A DNA stretch of 64,000 nucleotides from Talpa occidentalis (Eukaryota > Chordata > Mammalia > Eulipotyphla > Talpidae): positions 44,134,199 to 44,198,198 of the forward strand of contig NW_023601104.1 of assembly GCF_014898055.3 (NCBI RefSeq), in the 5' to 3' direction. Position 1 is the first letter of the stretch. Each line of letters begins with the position of its first letter. Positions 10,563 to 22,159 of the stretch are shown here, piece after piece. The translations under genes were made by a program, and so were the position numbers. The notes beneath the pieces were generated by a model. That model saw only the letters and a program-made list of their open reading frames with translations, ran no database searches and had not been told where the DNA came from.

Positions 10563-11526
10563 ATTCTAAGCTAACAAGATACTGTCATAGTTTCAAGGGT
10601 GATGGCAGAAAACATAAAATTCCCAACTCAGAAACAAAGGTCTTTGTTACTCATGGCAATAGCAGTATCCAGAGTAGCAGCATTTTATTGACTCTTCTCC
10701 AAGCCTTAATTCCTAAAGGTGACATGAGGAAGCCCAGATAACCCCTGCACAGGTAGTAGATTGCATCACTGAGACAAGCCCTGATGTAATGAGCCTGAAT
10801 CTTTTATTCTGGGTATACATAATAATGACTGTCCATTTCTTCTAGAATGAATGGCACATTAACTCTTATTTTCCATGGCTGGAGTAACCCTGTCCCGTAC
10901 TACAAAGCGGGATGCTATTTTCATTTTCCAAGGATGTTCACTATACAAACATCCTTGAAAAGATAATACAGAGAAAGTGTCAGTCCCTCTGCTCATAAGA
11001 CTTGCAGACATGTGAGCGATCCATGGAGAATTGTCTCTTGGTAATATTCTATGGGAGGATTCAGTTCTAAATGTCCTTGCAGAAAGGCAACATCAAGTTA
11101 TCTGCATCAAATTACTGTCATCTGATTTTTAAAAAGACATTACTATTTCATTGTTTTTTTTTTTCCTCTAAATAGTCTCTGTATTAAGATAGTCTAGATT
11201 ATGCTGTGATGGCATACTCATCCCAGCATGCACAGACATTTAATTTTGTTTTCTCTTCTGTTTGTTTTATTTTAAGTGATGAGAAAGAAAGGTAGATGGA
11301 TTGTTCCATGACCTAAAATTCAACCACCAATATAACAACTAGATATGAGAATAAGCTACTAGATAAAATATTTTGCTTCCTAATGAGGGCAAAGGGAGAA
11401 ATAACCGAGTGGACGTTTAATACCACACATTTTACTTCTCACTCTTGTTAGTCTGTGCAAAGCTCTTTTCCATAAGGTCGCTGAAATGGATAGGACTCTA
11501 CCATCTTATAGGGGCAAGGTGTTTGG
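10563..11526. other. Unassigned non-coding sequence
   Basis: No gene. A short T run lies near 11153-11164. Parts may be old repeat relics but I could not assign them. Confidence 0.35.
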
Positions 11527-11804
11527 TTTTTTTAAAAGATATATTTTATTTATGCATACATGACCTGGGGTATAGGCCAGAGGTGTGGGGGTGGGGGTGG
11601 TTGAGAGGATGCACCAGAAACAGAGTGGGGAGCCGACCAGGCAGATCTACTGAAATACACCACTGAGGGGAGCAGCAGGCAAGACAGGAGAGGTCAGCTG
11701 CACCATGTGGGTCAGCTCCCTGGCTAGGCATTGAACTCGTACTATAGGGGCTGCCATAGCTTCATGATGCTGAAACTTAACTCCTTGCACCACCAGGGAG
11801 GCCC
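11527..11804 (-). mobile_element. tRNA-derived SINE, older tier
   Basis: Reverse-complement copy with a T-rich tail, 'gacctggggtataggccaga', 'agcagcaggcaagacaggag' and head 'caccaccagggaggccc'. The flanks 'ggcaaggtgttt' and 'ggcagtgtttt' form an imperfect target-site duplication. A guanine-rich expansion (gggggtgggggtgg) sits at about 11586-11600. Confidence 0.87.
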
Positions 11805-11829
11805 GTGGCAGTGTTTTGTTGCCATTAGT

Positions 11830-12698
11830 TCTGGTGTCACAGGAGAGACTCATGCATGGGTTTTTCACTGCTTTATCCTGAAGGTGACATGTATATTTCC
11901 TTCACCAAGGCTGGTCCTATGGTCCTATCTAAAATCAAGGGTCTTGGGAAATGTAGGCAAGATTATGGAAAACTGAGTGAGCGTCCTCTCTCAGCTCTCT
12001 CATTCCTCTCTTTATATAAGACGAAGATAAGGAGAGGACATTTATGTGGAACTCCAACCATTTTCCCATTTGCTGTTGTATGGGCATTCTAATCTGCTTC
12101 TTCGTTTAGATGAGCAGATCTGCTCTGTCCAGATTCTGCAGGTTCTTTTTGATAATATATCTACTCAGTCCTCCAGAGCATGAAATCAGAATCCTTTTCT
12201 TACCCATTTGTATTAAATGGGGTTTACCTTTTGTCTTCTTTACAACAGTGCAAACAATACTTTTACATCAAAGGAAAAGGCTATGTATCCCCTCAAAATC
12301 TACATTTCTTCTTGGTTTGATTCCTTACTATATGTCAGGTTTTAGGCTAGTTTACAGGTATATGGAGATCAACAAACAAAAGTGAGCCCTGGGACACTGA
12401 GAGTCAACAGCACAGTGGAGGGAGGACGTGCAGCCCTCCTATGTCATACCCTGTGTGATAGCTGCTGGGGTTGAGGTAGGCATTGGGCATTTGTGGAGCT
12501 CAAAGCTGGGCAGTATGAGGCCATCTGATTTTCCAGGAAAAAAAAAAAACGGAAGTGAATTTTGAAGGACAAATAATAGTTAAACTTAACAAAATATGTC
12601 AAGGTGACTGGAAAGTCATTCTACAAATAGCAAATAATTGACTCAAGGGCAGAGGCATGAAAGAATAAGACTCTGCTTTTAAAATGCAAGTACTTTGG
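11830..12698. other. Unassigned non-coding sequence
   Basis: Frames of 78-91 codons here are hydrophobic or low complexity and match nothing I know. It contains an A-rich run near 12539-12550. Confidence 0.35.
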
Positions 12699-12962
12699 GG
12701 CCTCCCTGGTGACACAGGCAGTTGAGCGCTGCACTGTGAAGCTGTCCGCAGCCCCTTCTGCACCGGTTTGGTTCTGACTGGCCAGCGAGAATCCTATATG
12801 GTACAGCAGAACTCTCCTGTCTCACCTGCTGCTCCCTCAGCAGTGTATTTCGTCAGTCTGCCTGTTCTGTTCCCCACTCTGTTTCTGGTGAATCCTCTCA
12901 CCCTCCCACACATCTGGCCTGTATCCTGGTTCTTGTATAAAAATAAAGAAATCTTTAAAAAA
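12699..12962 (+). mobile_element. tRNA-derived SINE, older tier, with perfect 18-bp TSD
   Basis: Starts at 'ggcctccctggtgacacag' and ends in an A-rich tail. A perfect 18-base target-site duplication, aaaatgcaagtactttgg, lies at 12681-12698 and 12963-12980. The B box has a substitution (ggtttggttc). It forms a tail-to-tail inverted pair with the next copy. Confidence 0.93.
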
Positions 12963-13070
12963 AAAATGCAAGTACTTTGGTATGCATGGAAGCATGAGGG
13001 GAGTATTTGGTTGTTGCAAGAGATGAAAATGGACAGAAGATTCAGAAAAGACTCCACATTAGAATAATGA

Positions 13071-13330
13071 TTTATTTATTTTTTATTTTATTTATACAAG
13101 CACTGGGTTCAGTCAGAAGCACAAGGGGGCGAGAGAATTCACCAGAGTCGGAGCGGGGAGCAGAACAGGCGGACAGACGAAGCACACTGCTGAGGGGAGC
13201 AGCAGGCAAAAGGAGAGGTCTGCGAGCCATGTGGGACCTTCACCTGCCGCTGGGGATCAAACTGGCTCTGCAGAGGCTGTGGGCAGCTTCGCAACCCAGC
13301 GCTCAACCGCTGCACCACCGGGGAGGCCCG
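13071..13330 (-). mobile_element. tRNA-derived SINE, intermediate tier
   Basis: Reverse-complement copy with 'acaagcactgggttcagtca' (newer 3' variant) and head 'caccaccggggaggcccg'. A 14-base target-site duplication with one mismatch is seen: cattagaataatga at 13057-13070 and cattataataatga at 13331-13344. The 131-codon plus-strand frame over it is a repeat frame. Confidence 0.92.
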
Positions 13331-13399
13331 CATTATAATAATGAGAACCTTTGGAAGGATTTTAAGCATAGTGAGGATTTTGTGTTAGAAAGATCATCC

Positions 13400-15370
13400 T
13401 GAGAGCAACCTGAGGGTTTGGAAGGGAGAGGGACTGAGTCAGAAATGTAAAGAGGCCTTTACAACATCCCAGACACTCATGGCAGTTTAAAGAGAATAAA
13501 ATGGAAGTCAATGATGTTTAGTTGATACAATATCAGAATGTGATAATGGAATGGATTTTGGGGAAATGAAAGCGAGGAGTCTCAGGTATAACTCTTAGAA
13601 TCTGAGGCTGGAAGAAAGGAGGACAAATTTAAGTTTGAAAATGGGAGTTTACTCTTAGATTGGCAGCTGTGGGATGACACTGTAACCATCAACATAGAAA
13701 TTTAGGGGAAAACAGTTGAGAAGAGAAGACGTATCCAGTACATGACAACATGGTCATTGAGAGAACCATAGTGAAGGTGTGTCTCCACCAAAAGAATGTG
13801 TAAGTCTCTTGTGCACCTATGAATTAAACAATATGAAATTACAAAAAACAAGCAAAACAACAGATTTGCACCTCCTAAATACATCCAGTATGAATTCTAG
13901 AATGAAAATAAATCACAAATTTAGAATAAGTGGCAAACTGAAAGCAGAATTAGTCTCTGACAACACTAAATATGTTTTGTACTTCCAAAGTTCTTGTCTT
14001 CTCAGTGCACTGCTGGAATAATCATGATAAACCTCACAAAAGTCCCAGGAGGTAGGGAGTGAGCATGGCAGTACTCTGTTATATTCTTGTAAATAAGAAC
14101 AGATGCTCATCCATCCACAAAACCATTCTGTGCCAGACTGCCTGAGGTCATGGGGTGCCTGAACAAAGGAAATCCCACATTTCTACCTGTCCCAGCTCAA
14201 AGAGATTGGCATTAGATGTAACTACTGTTGAACCAACTGGAGTCAGGAAATCTTACACAGAGAGTAACACCTTGGGATATCAGAATCTTGCCAAGGAGCT
14301 CAAAGCACATCTGAGTCATTGATTCACTAACACCGGGAAGTCCTTGTGGGATAGGAAATGACTTTGTATACAATTTTAAAAGATCTGAAGCCTTAAAGTC
14401 AGCAAATCAGTGGCCAAACCTGAATCCCAGTAAAGTCCTCTTTTTACTAAACCCAAATACTTGGCAATATCAGGGAAATACCTAGAGAGATCTTGGAGGA
14501 TGCGTGCCTTAAAAACTCCCCTGATGAGCTCAGCTGCATCCCCAATTTGCTTGGTGCAGAGCCATTTGACTCATTACCTAAAAACTCTTGGAGAAGTAGC
14601 CAGTCTCCACTATATTCCCCTTTCTTTCATCCTGTCCCGAATTGCTGCTGCTCCTTTTAGCCTGGTTCTCAGCCAGAGACCCTGCTGTTTTAACTGGAGG
14701 CAGAAAATGAGTAAGGAAGAGTGATAATTCCCATCAACAAGTATCCTGGGACATTCACTTGTTGCTTTGGCATCACACCTCATGACATTTTGAGCTTTTA
14801 CTTTGCTAAAACAGGGATTATCTCACACTGTCCTGCCTCCTAGGCATAATGATCTAGTTCTTTAAAAACAAATCCAAAAACATTTAAGCTCAATGGCCTC
14901 ACATAGTTTACAACTTTTGCTGGAACAGAACATTCTCAAAAATACGCTTTCAGTAAAAAGAGAGAGAGAAAAGAAACATCAGTTCTCCTTTAAAAACAGG
15001 AGAAAGGAAATCATAGCAGTCATTATCCATTTCTACTCAGGATTGAATTGTTCTTGTGAGAATCTTTTCCATTGTGCTTTTAAATATTGTATTATGTGAC
15101 ATCAAATCCTGTTTTAATGAAACGTATTGATTCTCTTATAGGCTGGGGTATTATCATCTTAAAGAGATTCAAAGTAAATGATCAAACATTGCTTATGCCA
15201 TTGCAGTCACCAGCATCTTAACATTCTTTTCTGACTGGTATGCTTGATGGCTGGTTGCTCAAGTGATTAAGGAGAGAATGTCTTACATTCGTGGCTATGA
15301 GATGAAATAAGACAACCCAAATCCTCTCACCACCACCACCACCCCCAGCCTTCCCCTAAACCATCTAACT
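13400..15370. other. Unassigned non-coding sequence
   Basis: About 2 kb without recognised repeats or genes. Short frames of up to 87 codons show no family resemblance. Confidence 0.35.
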
Positions 15371-15387
15371 AACACCTAACAATTTTA

Positions 15388-15668
15388 TTTTATTTATTTA
15401 TTTTTAAAGATTTATTTGTTTATGCATACAAGAACTGGGGTACAGGCCAGAGGTGGGGTGTGTAGGTAAAAGGATTCACCAGAGACAGAGTGGAGAACAA
15501 AACAGGCAGATTGACTGAAATACACTGCTGAGGGTAGCAGCAAGAGAATCAGGAGAGGTCTGCTGCACCATGTGGGTAGCTCCCTGGTCGGGGATCAAAC
15601 TTGTGGTGCAGAGGCTTCGGTGGGCTTCATAGGTTGTGTTTTAATCCCTTGCACCACCAGGGAGGCCC
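15388..15668 (-). mobile_element. tRNA-derived SINE, older tier
   Basis: Reverse-complement copy with a long ATTT-rich tail, 'gaactggggtacaggccaga' and head 'caccaccagggaggccc'. The flanks acacctaacaatttta (15372-15387) and acacctatcgatttta (15669-15684) are a target-site duplication with two mismatches. Confidence 0.92.
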
Positions 15669-15699
15669 ACACCTATCGATTTTAAAAGTAGAGTAGGCT

Positions 15700-15964
15700 A
15701 GGCCTCCTTGGTGTCGCAAGAGTTTAAGCACATCATGGTGAAGCTATCTGCAGCCTCTGCAGCATGAATTTGATCCCTGGCCAGCCAGGGAGAGCTACCC
15801 ACATGGCACAACAAACCTCTCCTGTCTCCCAGCTGCTCCCCTCAACAGTGTATTTCAGTCAGTCTGCCTGTTCTGTTCCCCACTCTGTTTCTGGTAAATC
15901 ATCTAACCCCCCACACTTCTGGCTGTACCCCAGTTCTTGTATGCATAAATAAATAAATCTTAAA
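15700..15964 (+). mobile_element. tRNA-derived SINE, older tier, head-to-head with previous
   Basis: Head 'aggcctccttggtgtcgca', body 'cccacatggcacaacaaacc', tail 'cataaataaataaatctt'. The flanks aaaagtagagtaggct and aaaagtagggtagact (15684-15699 and 15965-15980) form a target-site duplication with two mismatches. Only 31 bases separate its head from that of the inverted copy at 15388-15668. Confidence 0.92.
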
Positions 15965-15980
15965 AAAAGTAGGGTAGACT

Positions 15981-16740
15981 TAGTTACTTTAGGATAGAAG
16001 GTTTACTTCCCCACTACAGATAGTTGAGAATGCAAAGAAGCCACAAAAGCTTCTTCTTCCTTTATTTATTCAATGAACACTTGGGGCAATGGCTAGGGTT
16101 GGTTATGTGGATGTCCAGCAACCTTCAACATGTTTGCTTTCAGTCACACCTTCTTTGTGGTTTTAGAAAGCAAGCTCCCAGGGAAAACATTATGGTAAGA
16201 ACAGGATTCCCTTACAAGTGGCAACATAAAAAATGGAGCCAGTGTTGTATCATAGAAAATTATTAAATGGAGATAATCCAGGATGGCAGAAGACCTCAAA
16301 AGTGCTGTCATTTACGTATTTGGAGGGAATGTTCTGAACTTACCCTTATATGAGTGACTCTGTTGCCTGGCCTCTGAAGGATACAAAATCCAAAATGAGC
16401 TCCTTGTGGCAATGAGAAGATTGAAGACTACCTGTCTGAGTTGGGGTCCTGGGAGCCAGTGATGCAATTCAGTTGCATTTGGGCTTTCTTCATGCTGCTC
16501 ACTCATGGGGTCTGAGCATCTATCAGATTTGTACAGAAGCTCAGTAGTAGAGAAAGGAATAGAATCAATGGTGTAGAGGCTATAAAAGTTAAGAAGACAT
16601 CACTAGACACAAGGCAAAGAGCATCTTGGAAAGAGAATTCAATTCAGGACAAGTATGTAGCTTTTTGACCCTTTTGGAGTCATCTCATGTGGCTATCCCA
16701 GGAGGGGCCACTTCCTAAGAGTGCACTGTCTCCTGTCCAA
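15981..16740. other. Unassigned non-coding sequence
   Basis: No repeat or gene assigned. Frames here are short and unremarkable. Confidence 0.35.
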
Positions 16741-16918
16741 GGATGATTCTTGAGAGTTCATCTAACTCAGTTTCTCAGTGTACTCAGAAACATAAGGTTT
16801 TGATTAGTTGGGACTTGGCCAGCCTCACTCAGTTGCTCCTTTGTAGAGCTGTGGCCAAACTCCAAGGTGAACTTCCGGAGAACTTCCCATTTCACATTGA
16901 TATCTGCGTGTCAGCCTT

Positions 16919-17233
16919 TTGCTGAATGACAGAAAGCTGACTTCTGTTGTTCAAAATGTACAGCCCATTTTAGATATTTCAAAGCAAATAATAGTGCAGA
17001 ATCAGAATGATAAAATAAAGCAGGTAAGGAAGAGAACCAAAAAGAGTTGTTTCGAAATTAGCAGTGGATTTGAGTATGTGTTGGGAGGTCAACCATCTCT
17101 AAGAAAGACATATGCCTCCTGTAAGAGTGAAATATATTCCCCGGATGGGCAAAATGGGGTCTGTGACAGAATGAAGCGAATAGCAAAGAAGAAGATGGCC
17201 CGTGGCAACCCAGCACACCTGGTTTTCCAATGA
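16919..17233 (+). other. 104-codon open frame with an internal splice-donor-like site; not a confident gene
   Basis: The frame is polar and Lys/Gln-rich in its first third. There is an acceptor-like 'gctgaatgacag' before 16933 and a strong donor-like 'aagcag|gtaagg' at about 17020-17028, which would define an ~90-base exon. The translation has no domain I recognise. An lncRNA exon or a chance frame are both possible. RNA evidence is absent from the sequence. Confidence 0.12.
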
Positions 17234-17269
17234 GAAGAGGCCTTCCTACTTAAGAAGGTTGTGTTCAGT

Positions 17270-17860
17270 GAGCAGTTGGAGTGAGAACCCTAAGAAAAAA
17301 GGGAGAGATTGACCATATCCTTGAATAAACATTCCGGAGAGGAGCGGCTAGATTTAGACAAGGGTAGTTTTTAAATGCAGATTTTCTTATTGTCCAAGAA
17401 TTTATTATTTTGGTGAGGCCAAAAGATCAGGAGATGATTATCATTGAAGAGCAGTTTGTTGCTCATAGTTCCTCTGAGGCAGGAGCATACCAGGCCACAG
17501 AAGGTCACAAGGGGTGCACAATGGTCAGTTAGGGGGCAGAGGGAACCTGGGGTAGGGACTTGAGCTTTCTTTGGGAGGAACAGATGAGGCGGGGTAAACA
17601 GGTTTAGGATTGAATAATTTCAGTTCTGTGGGGTGGTGTTTCTTCCCAGTCATCTGGTACCTGACAGGAGACCGAGTATAACAAGGAAATAGAGGCCTGG
17701 AGCTTAAGAACCCGGGAAAGAGTTGGTGGGGGTGTGGACTCTGATTTGGTTAATATGCATATGAAAAGCTCTCTAGCTGGTGAGTTGTTTACTATCTCTA
17801 GGAGCTGGCTAAAGGATCTGCAAGGTCTCAGATGTCAAAGCAGCAGAGATTTAGAAAATA
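17270..17860. repeat. Possible old LTR-type or other interspersed repeat
   Basis: Purine-rich and GC-richer than its surroundings, with stretches such as 'gaggcaggagcataccaggc' and 'acctggggtagggacttgag' in the style of decayed MaLR/ERV LTRs. I could not identify termini or a poly(A) signal, so this is tentative. Confidence 0.2.
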
Positions 17861-17899
17861 AAGCAGTATGTTTAATATATTAACGAAGGATGATGTCCC

Positions 17900-19130
17900 T
17901 AATTTAGGGACGGCAAGCTATATACCAATAAGTGCTGTCCCTGTAGAAAGAAAGTGCTTGATCTAATTAGACATATTTTGAGCAGTGCTAGTATTCAATT
18001 CTGAGAATGAACGAGATGGCCCTAGATCAGGTAGGAATGGTCAAGGATAATGTCGCAAAACTGAAGCAACATAATCTGCTGAGTGATGAACAGAAGGCAG
18101 TGGACACAAAATAAGAAACTACATATGAAATTATATATGTAAATTAAACTGTATATATGGGTTGAACTACGCGCACACACACATGAATTGAAACAAATTA
18201 TACATGAAATTGTGGCTCCATCAAATGGAAAGTGGCTACAAATAGCACCCTTGAGTCTGTGGCCTGGGGCGATAAGGCATCACTGCTACATTTTTCCTGG
18301 TGCTGCAGAGAAACGGAGGCTCCCAGGGCAGCTCTGTGGGCTGGTTGGGGTGGGCATCGCAAGCACAGAGCCACACTGCAGGGCTGCTTCTACTTCAACT
18401 TATGCTGCTGGGTTTACAGCAATAGTCTCTGGGCCCCACTCAAGGAGTTTCACGTGTACCATGCTCAGCTGTTAGGGAAAATTGACTTTTCTACTTATTT
18501 TTTTAATGAAATCCCAAGGAGTAGCCTCCCAAGGAGGCTGGGGGAAGATCTGTGTGAAAACAAGCTTTAACAACAAAAAATTATTCTCTCCACCCTTCCC
18601 CTCCAATGCTTTTATCAAATAGTCACTGTGCCTGGGAGAGTTTATGGTAACAGGATCCCTCCAGATTCAAATCTAGACAGGAACACTTGAAACAAGTGGC
18701 ATAATAATTGGGAAAGTGGCTTTCAACCACCTGGTGAATGAGAAGTGGCAGCCAAGAGAACACAACAGCGAGTCTACTCCCAAATCAAGAAAACTGTTGA
18801 CTTTCTCATTTATTATTTCAGTGGCTTGGGGAAAGTAAAAACTGCAAAGTGATTTGCCATCAAATTTCCACTCCACCTCTAGAAGCAATAATGGGGTAAG
18901 GTAGGGGCAAGTTGGAGACTATGGTGGTCTGGTTAAGCAGGTTTTAGGGAAGAACGAAGGAGAGGCAGGCTGGGGTTAGGGAATGCCTTGAGGGAAGGGT
19001 GGAGGGGAGATGGTTTGATGGCCAAGGAGTCCAGATCTATTCAATGCAATTCCCCTAACTGAAACAGCCCTTCCCCCTCCAGAAGGAAATCCTCACCAGA
19101 ACTAGGCTAGGCTATCCCGATAATGCAGTC
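17900..19130. other. Unassigned sequence with a GC-richer patch
   Basis: The patch at about 18230-18470 gives overlapping frames of 95 and 112 codons in two plus-strand frames. Neither resembles a known protein, so they are treated as chance. An alternating (AC)-rich stretch lies near 18171-18183. Confidence 0.3.
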
Positions 19131-19600
19131 ACTAGATACTAAGAACCACTAGGTGGCATTTGTGATTTATTGCATTAGAAGCTGAGATTTTAAAATGTCT
19201 CTGCTGCTCCTTTGCTTTGACTGAACAAGACATTTAACATTCCAAAGCATTTCATTCAAGAAATGCATAGTTGATTCTCTTTATGGAGCTCTGAGGGGTG
19301 GGGGGATGTCGGGGTGACTGGTTTGAGAAGTTGAATTTCAGATCGTCTACATTCTTTTGCAGGTCCTCTCTGACCCCACACCATCAGCTTACATAAGTAA
19401 TTACTTGTCTACAATTAAGCTGTAAATAATGCAATCACTCCATTCTTGTCCCGTCACTCCAGTCCCAACCACAACAAATAGTGCTAATCACATACTTATT
19501 CAAGTGTGTAATTATTCACAGTTAAACTTCTGTCACTTTCACCCTGTTTGGAAACAGCAGAACACAACCTGTAATTAGCAAATGTGGCTCCAGGCACTTT
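19130..19600. promoter_or_regulatory. Candidate conserved non-coding element
   Basis: Repeat-free stretch with the CTCF motif at its left edge and several homeodomain-type TAATTA/TAATTAC words (near 19399, 19509 and 19572), plus 'aaataatgcaatcac' near 19426 resembling a C/EBP or POU half site. Its composition differs from the neighbouring repeat debris. Conservation itself cannot be seen from one sequence. Confidence 0.3.
19146..19160 (+). promoter_or_regulatory. CTCF-type motif CCACTAGGTGGCATT
   Basis: Fits the CTCF core CCASYAGRKGGCRSY at 14 of 15 positions, with the key AGGTGGC block intact. It lies in sequence without recognisable repeats. Binding is inferred from the motif only. Confidence 0.5.
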
Positions 19601-21290
19601 TGCTTGGGAGTACGCCAGGGATTCAGCACCTAGGCACTCCTTTGATCTGGAAGCTGGCAAGGCGCCTCACCCTGAGGCCAGAGTGCTATCAGCACTCTGC
19701 AAGTCACTGAGATCAATGAATATGTCAAAGGCATCTATCCCAAATCACATATTACTTCCCTCTCTCACTGTGGTGTCTGCCTTTAGTATATATTTCATAG
19801 GCTTTCTTTTTCTTTTTAAACCCTTTGACTTCAGTTTAAAGGGTAACCAATAAGGTCTGCAAGCCCCTGTGTTTTCAACTTGGGTTAAAAATGAAAGTCC
19901 CTGAAGTCCCCCTTGATGGTCCCTGTTCTTCCTTTGCAGTTTCCTTGAACACAAGCACAATGGAGGAGGGATGACCTTTGCCGCCTCACCTGAACCACAA
20001 GGAAGAGGAAACCAAAGACTTTTGTCCAATCCCTTGTGTGCCACTTCCCTCCAAAGTCCAACAAAGGCACCCAGCATACAGGCACCCTGGCGGCAAGGGA
20101 GACCAGGTAAATCTCTGATGTTCAAGAGAAAATTCACTGTATTTTATCAGAGCAGGAACTCAGTAATACACACCGTTCCTGGGGAGGGGTAATAGTATCC
20201 TCCTGAGTAGAAGCCAGGAATTGATAGTCAGCTGCTTACTCTGTATATGCATGCCTTGGGATATGAGGTAGTGCTTTGCATAAAAGCCTGTTGGGCTCAA
20301 AGAAAGGAATAGTGGTGCATAAAGGCACAGTATGGACAGCTGTGAATTAGACTTTGTTTGCATGTTGCATTGAATGATCATTTGCTTGTTTGAGGAAAGG
20401 TTATTCTACCTTCATTAAGACTCCAATGACGATTACCTAATGAAAACAAGTTTGCATATCTAACTTGGTCTAATATCTTTCTTTCCTGACATAGCCAATT
20501 ATGACAGAGGCTTTTCACTTCAGCCAATGGAATATCACAGTGGAGGGCTGAACAGAACTGTAGTTCAGTTCTTTGTATATAAATATTAGTCAGTCTTTGT
20601 TTCTCACCACAACAAAGCCAGTTTTTAAAATAATATTTAGAGGCCTCAAAGGGAGTAACAGCTATGCAAGCTCCTCTATCAGAGATTGTCCTCAGAGTGG
20701 AAAGCTTCAGATAGTAGAAGACGAAGTGTGAGCAATGTAGGGAGGCTGCCCGGCCAGCTAACTTCACCAAATGAGCCAAATTAGCCCTGGCAAACAGTGC
20801 AGTGACAGATGTGCCAGCCAGATTGCCACGGTGTTTTTATTTTATAATTTTTTTAAAGATGAAATACTATGACTGCTTCGATGTGAGCAAAGTGGAACAG
20901 TACTGAGTAGTTATCTGGTGATTTTGATTAATACAGAATGACAAGCAATCTGGAGGATTAGTTGAAAAACAAACCAAAAAAGGACTCCTATTTTTTTCCA
21001 ACAGCAGTAGTCTCTAACAGAGCTTCACTGATAATAATATTGATGATTTTTAAAGCTCCAATTAATTTTGTCCTTTGGATACAAACAAGACTCTCGGTGC
21101 TGTGTTGTGTTTTTTTCTTTTAAACTGATTTTTAAAAGATCTTAACATGCAGTCCTCTAACCTAATAATAGGATGACAGAAAACACCAGCACAGCTGCAT
21201 GTTTAGAAGATGACTATAAAGGGACTTCACCTGCAATGCCTTGTTCTGCCTCTCAGGGGGAATGAAAAAACTTTTATCTTGTAATTCTAT
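19600..21290. other. Unassigned non-coding sequence
   Basis: The longest frame pairs (130 codons at 19745-20137 minus; 133 codons at 20378-20779 minus) show no recognisable domains. No repeat family assigned. Confidence 0.3.
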
Positions 21291-21294
21291 TACT

Positions 21295-21490
21295 TTTAAA
21301 TTAAAATTTTTTTGATTTTCTGTTGTTTTACAATACTATATAAATTTCAGGTATACAGTTTTATACCTTAATATGAGTATAAAACACAGTGTACCAAGCA
21401 CTAAACTTCTGTCACCCTTACTACTGTCATATTGACCCTTCCATACATTCCTCCCATCCCCCCTTCCCATTCCCCTGTTAGTCATCGTAT
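21295..21490 (-). mobile_element. L1 3'-end fragment, antisense
   Basis: The plus strand reads 'tttgattttctgttgtttta', 'aatttcaggtatacagtttt', then a C-rich 'cctcccatccccccttccc', the pattern of the reverse complement of a placental L1 3'-untranslated region. Confidence 0.45.
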
Positions 21491-21540
21491 TTTTCTCAGA
21501 GTCTAAGAGTTAACAGAGTCTAACAGTTCTTTTTCTCAGT

Positions 21541-21563
21541 TGTTTTTTTTTTTTTTTTTTTTT
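21541..21563. repeat. Poly(T) tract
   Basis: About 22 consecutive T, possibly the reverse-complement tail of a minus-strand retroposon whose body is not recognisable. Confidence 0.85.
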
Positions 21564-21689
21564 GTAAACAGGGCATTTCTGCCCTGACTTCAGGGCACAA
21601 TGATGACAATGATGACATTTAGTTCAGAAACTGCTTGCATGGAAGTATGGAAGTATATTATGTATATTTGTATATATGATCCTACTCCC

Positions 21690-22090
21690 ATCTGATTCTC
21701 CATCTTCATTTTTATTTCACTTCCTGGCCAGCCTCACTCGTTTTTTTAGCTGTGTGAGGATGCCCAGTGTCACACACACTTTGTACCTTCTATGGAATTG
21801 CTATTCTCTCAGCTCTCCAAACAGCCTTACCTTGCACAGCTGGCCCTTTGTGTCGATCTCACGTGAGGTTGTTTCCTCAGTCCCTTCAGTCTTAGGCCTG
21901 TGATTCTTTCATGACAGTTCATCCTTTGTAAATAGTTGATTTATTTGTTCATTATTTGTTGGTACCTGTTAGGATGTAAGCTCCACAGGACAGAGTCCAT
22001 GACTGTGTCATTTACTATTGGATCTCTAGGGCCTTTCCTATATAGCAGATCCCCCAAAATTGTTTGCCAAATAATACAAATAAGTATAAT
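21690..22090 (+). repeat. L2-type LINE 3'-end fragment
   Basis: The right part has 'gttaggatgtaagctccaca' followed by 'ggacagagtccatgactgtg' and 'ggatctctagggcctttcct', the familiar L2 3'-end pattern (gtaagctccttgagggcag, then gcctagcacagtgcct) in sense orientation. Left edge approximate. Confidence 0.55.
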
Positions 22091-22159
22091 TTAATCAGCC
22101 GAAGGACCAAAGGATATAATGTGGAAACTGCCTTTTGAGAGTTCTCTGAGTAATTGCAA

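Noticed and set aside
18188..18570. Possible processed pseudogene in a GC-rich patch
   Set aside because: No recognisable protein similarity in any frame, no poly(A) tail or flanking duplication.
19745..20779. Two minus-strand frames of 130 and 133 codons as genes
   Set aside because: No domain, no start context or splice structure supporting them; composition follows the local DNA.
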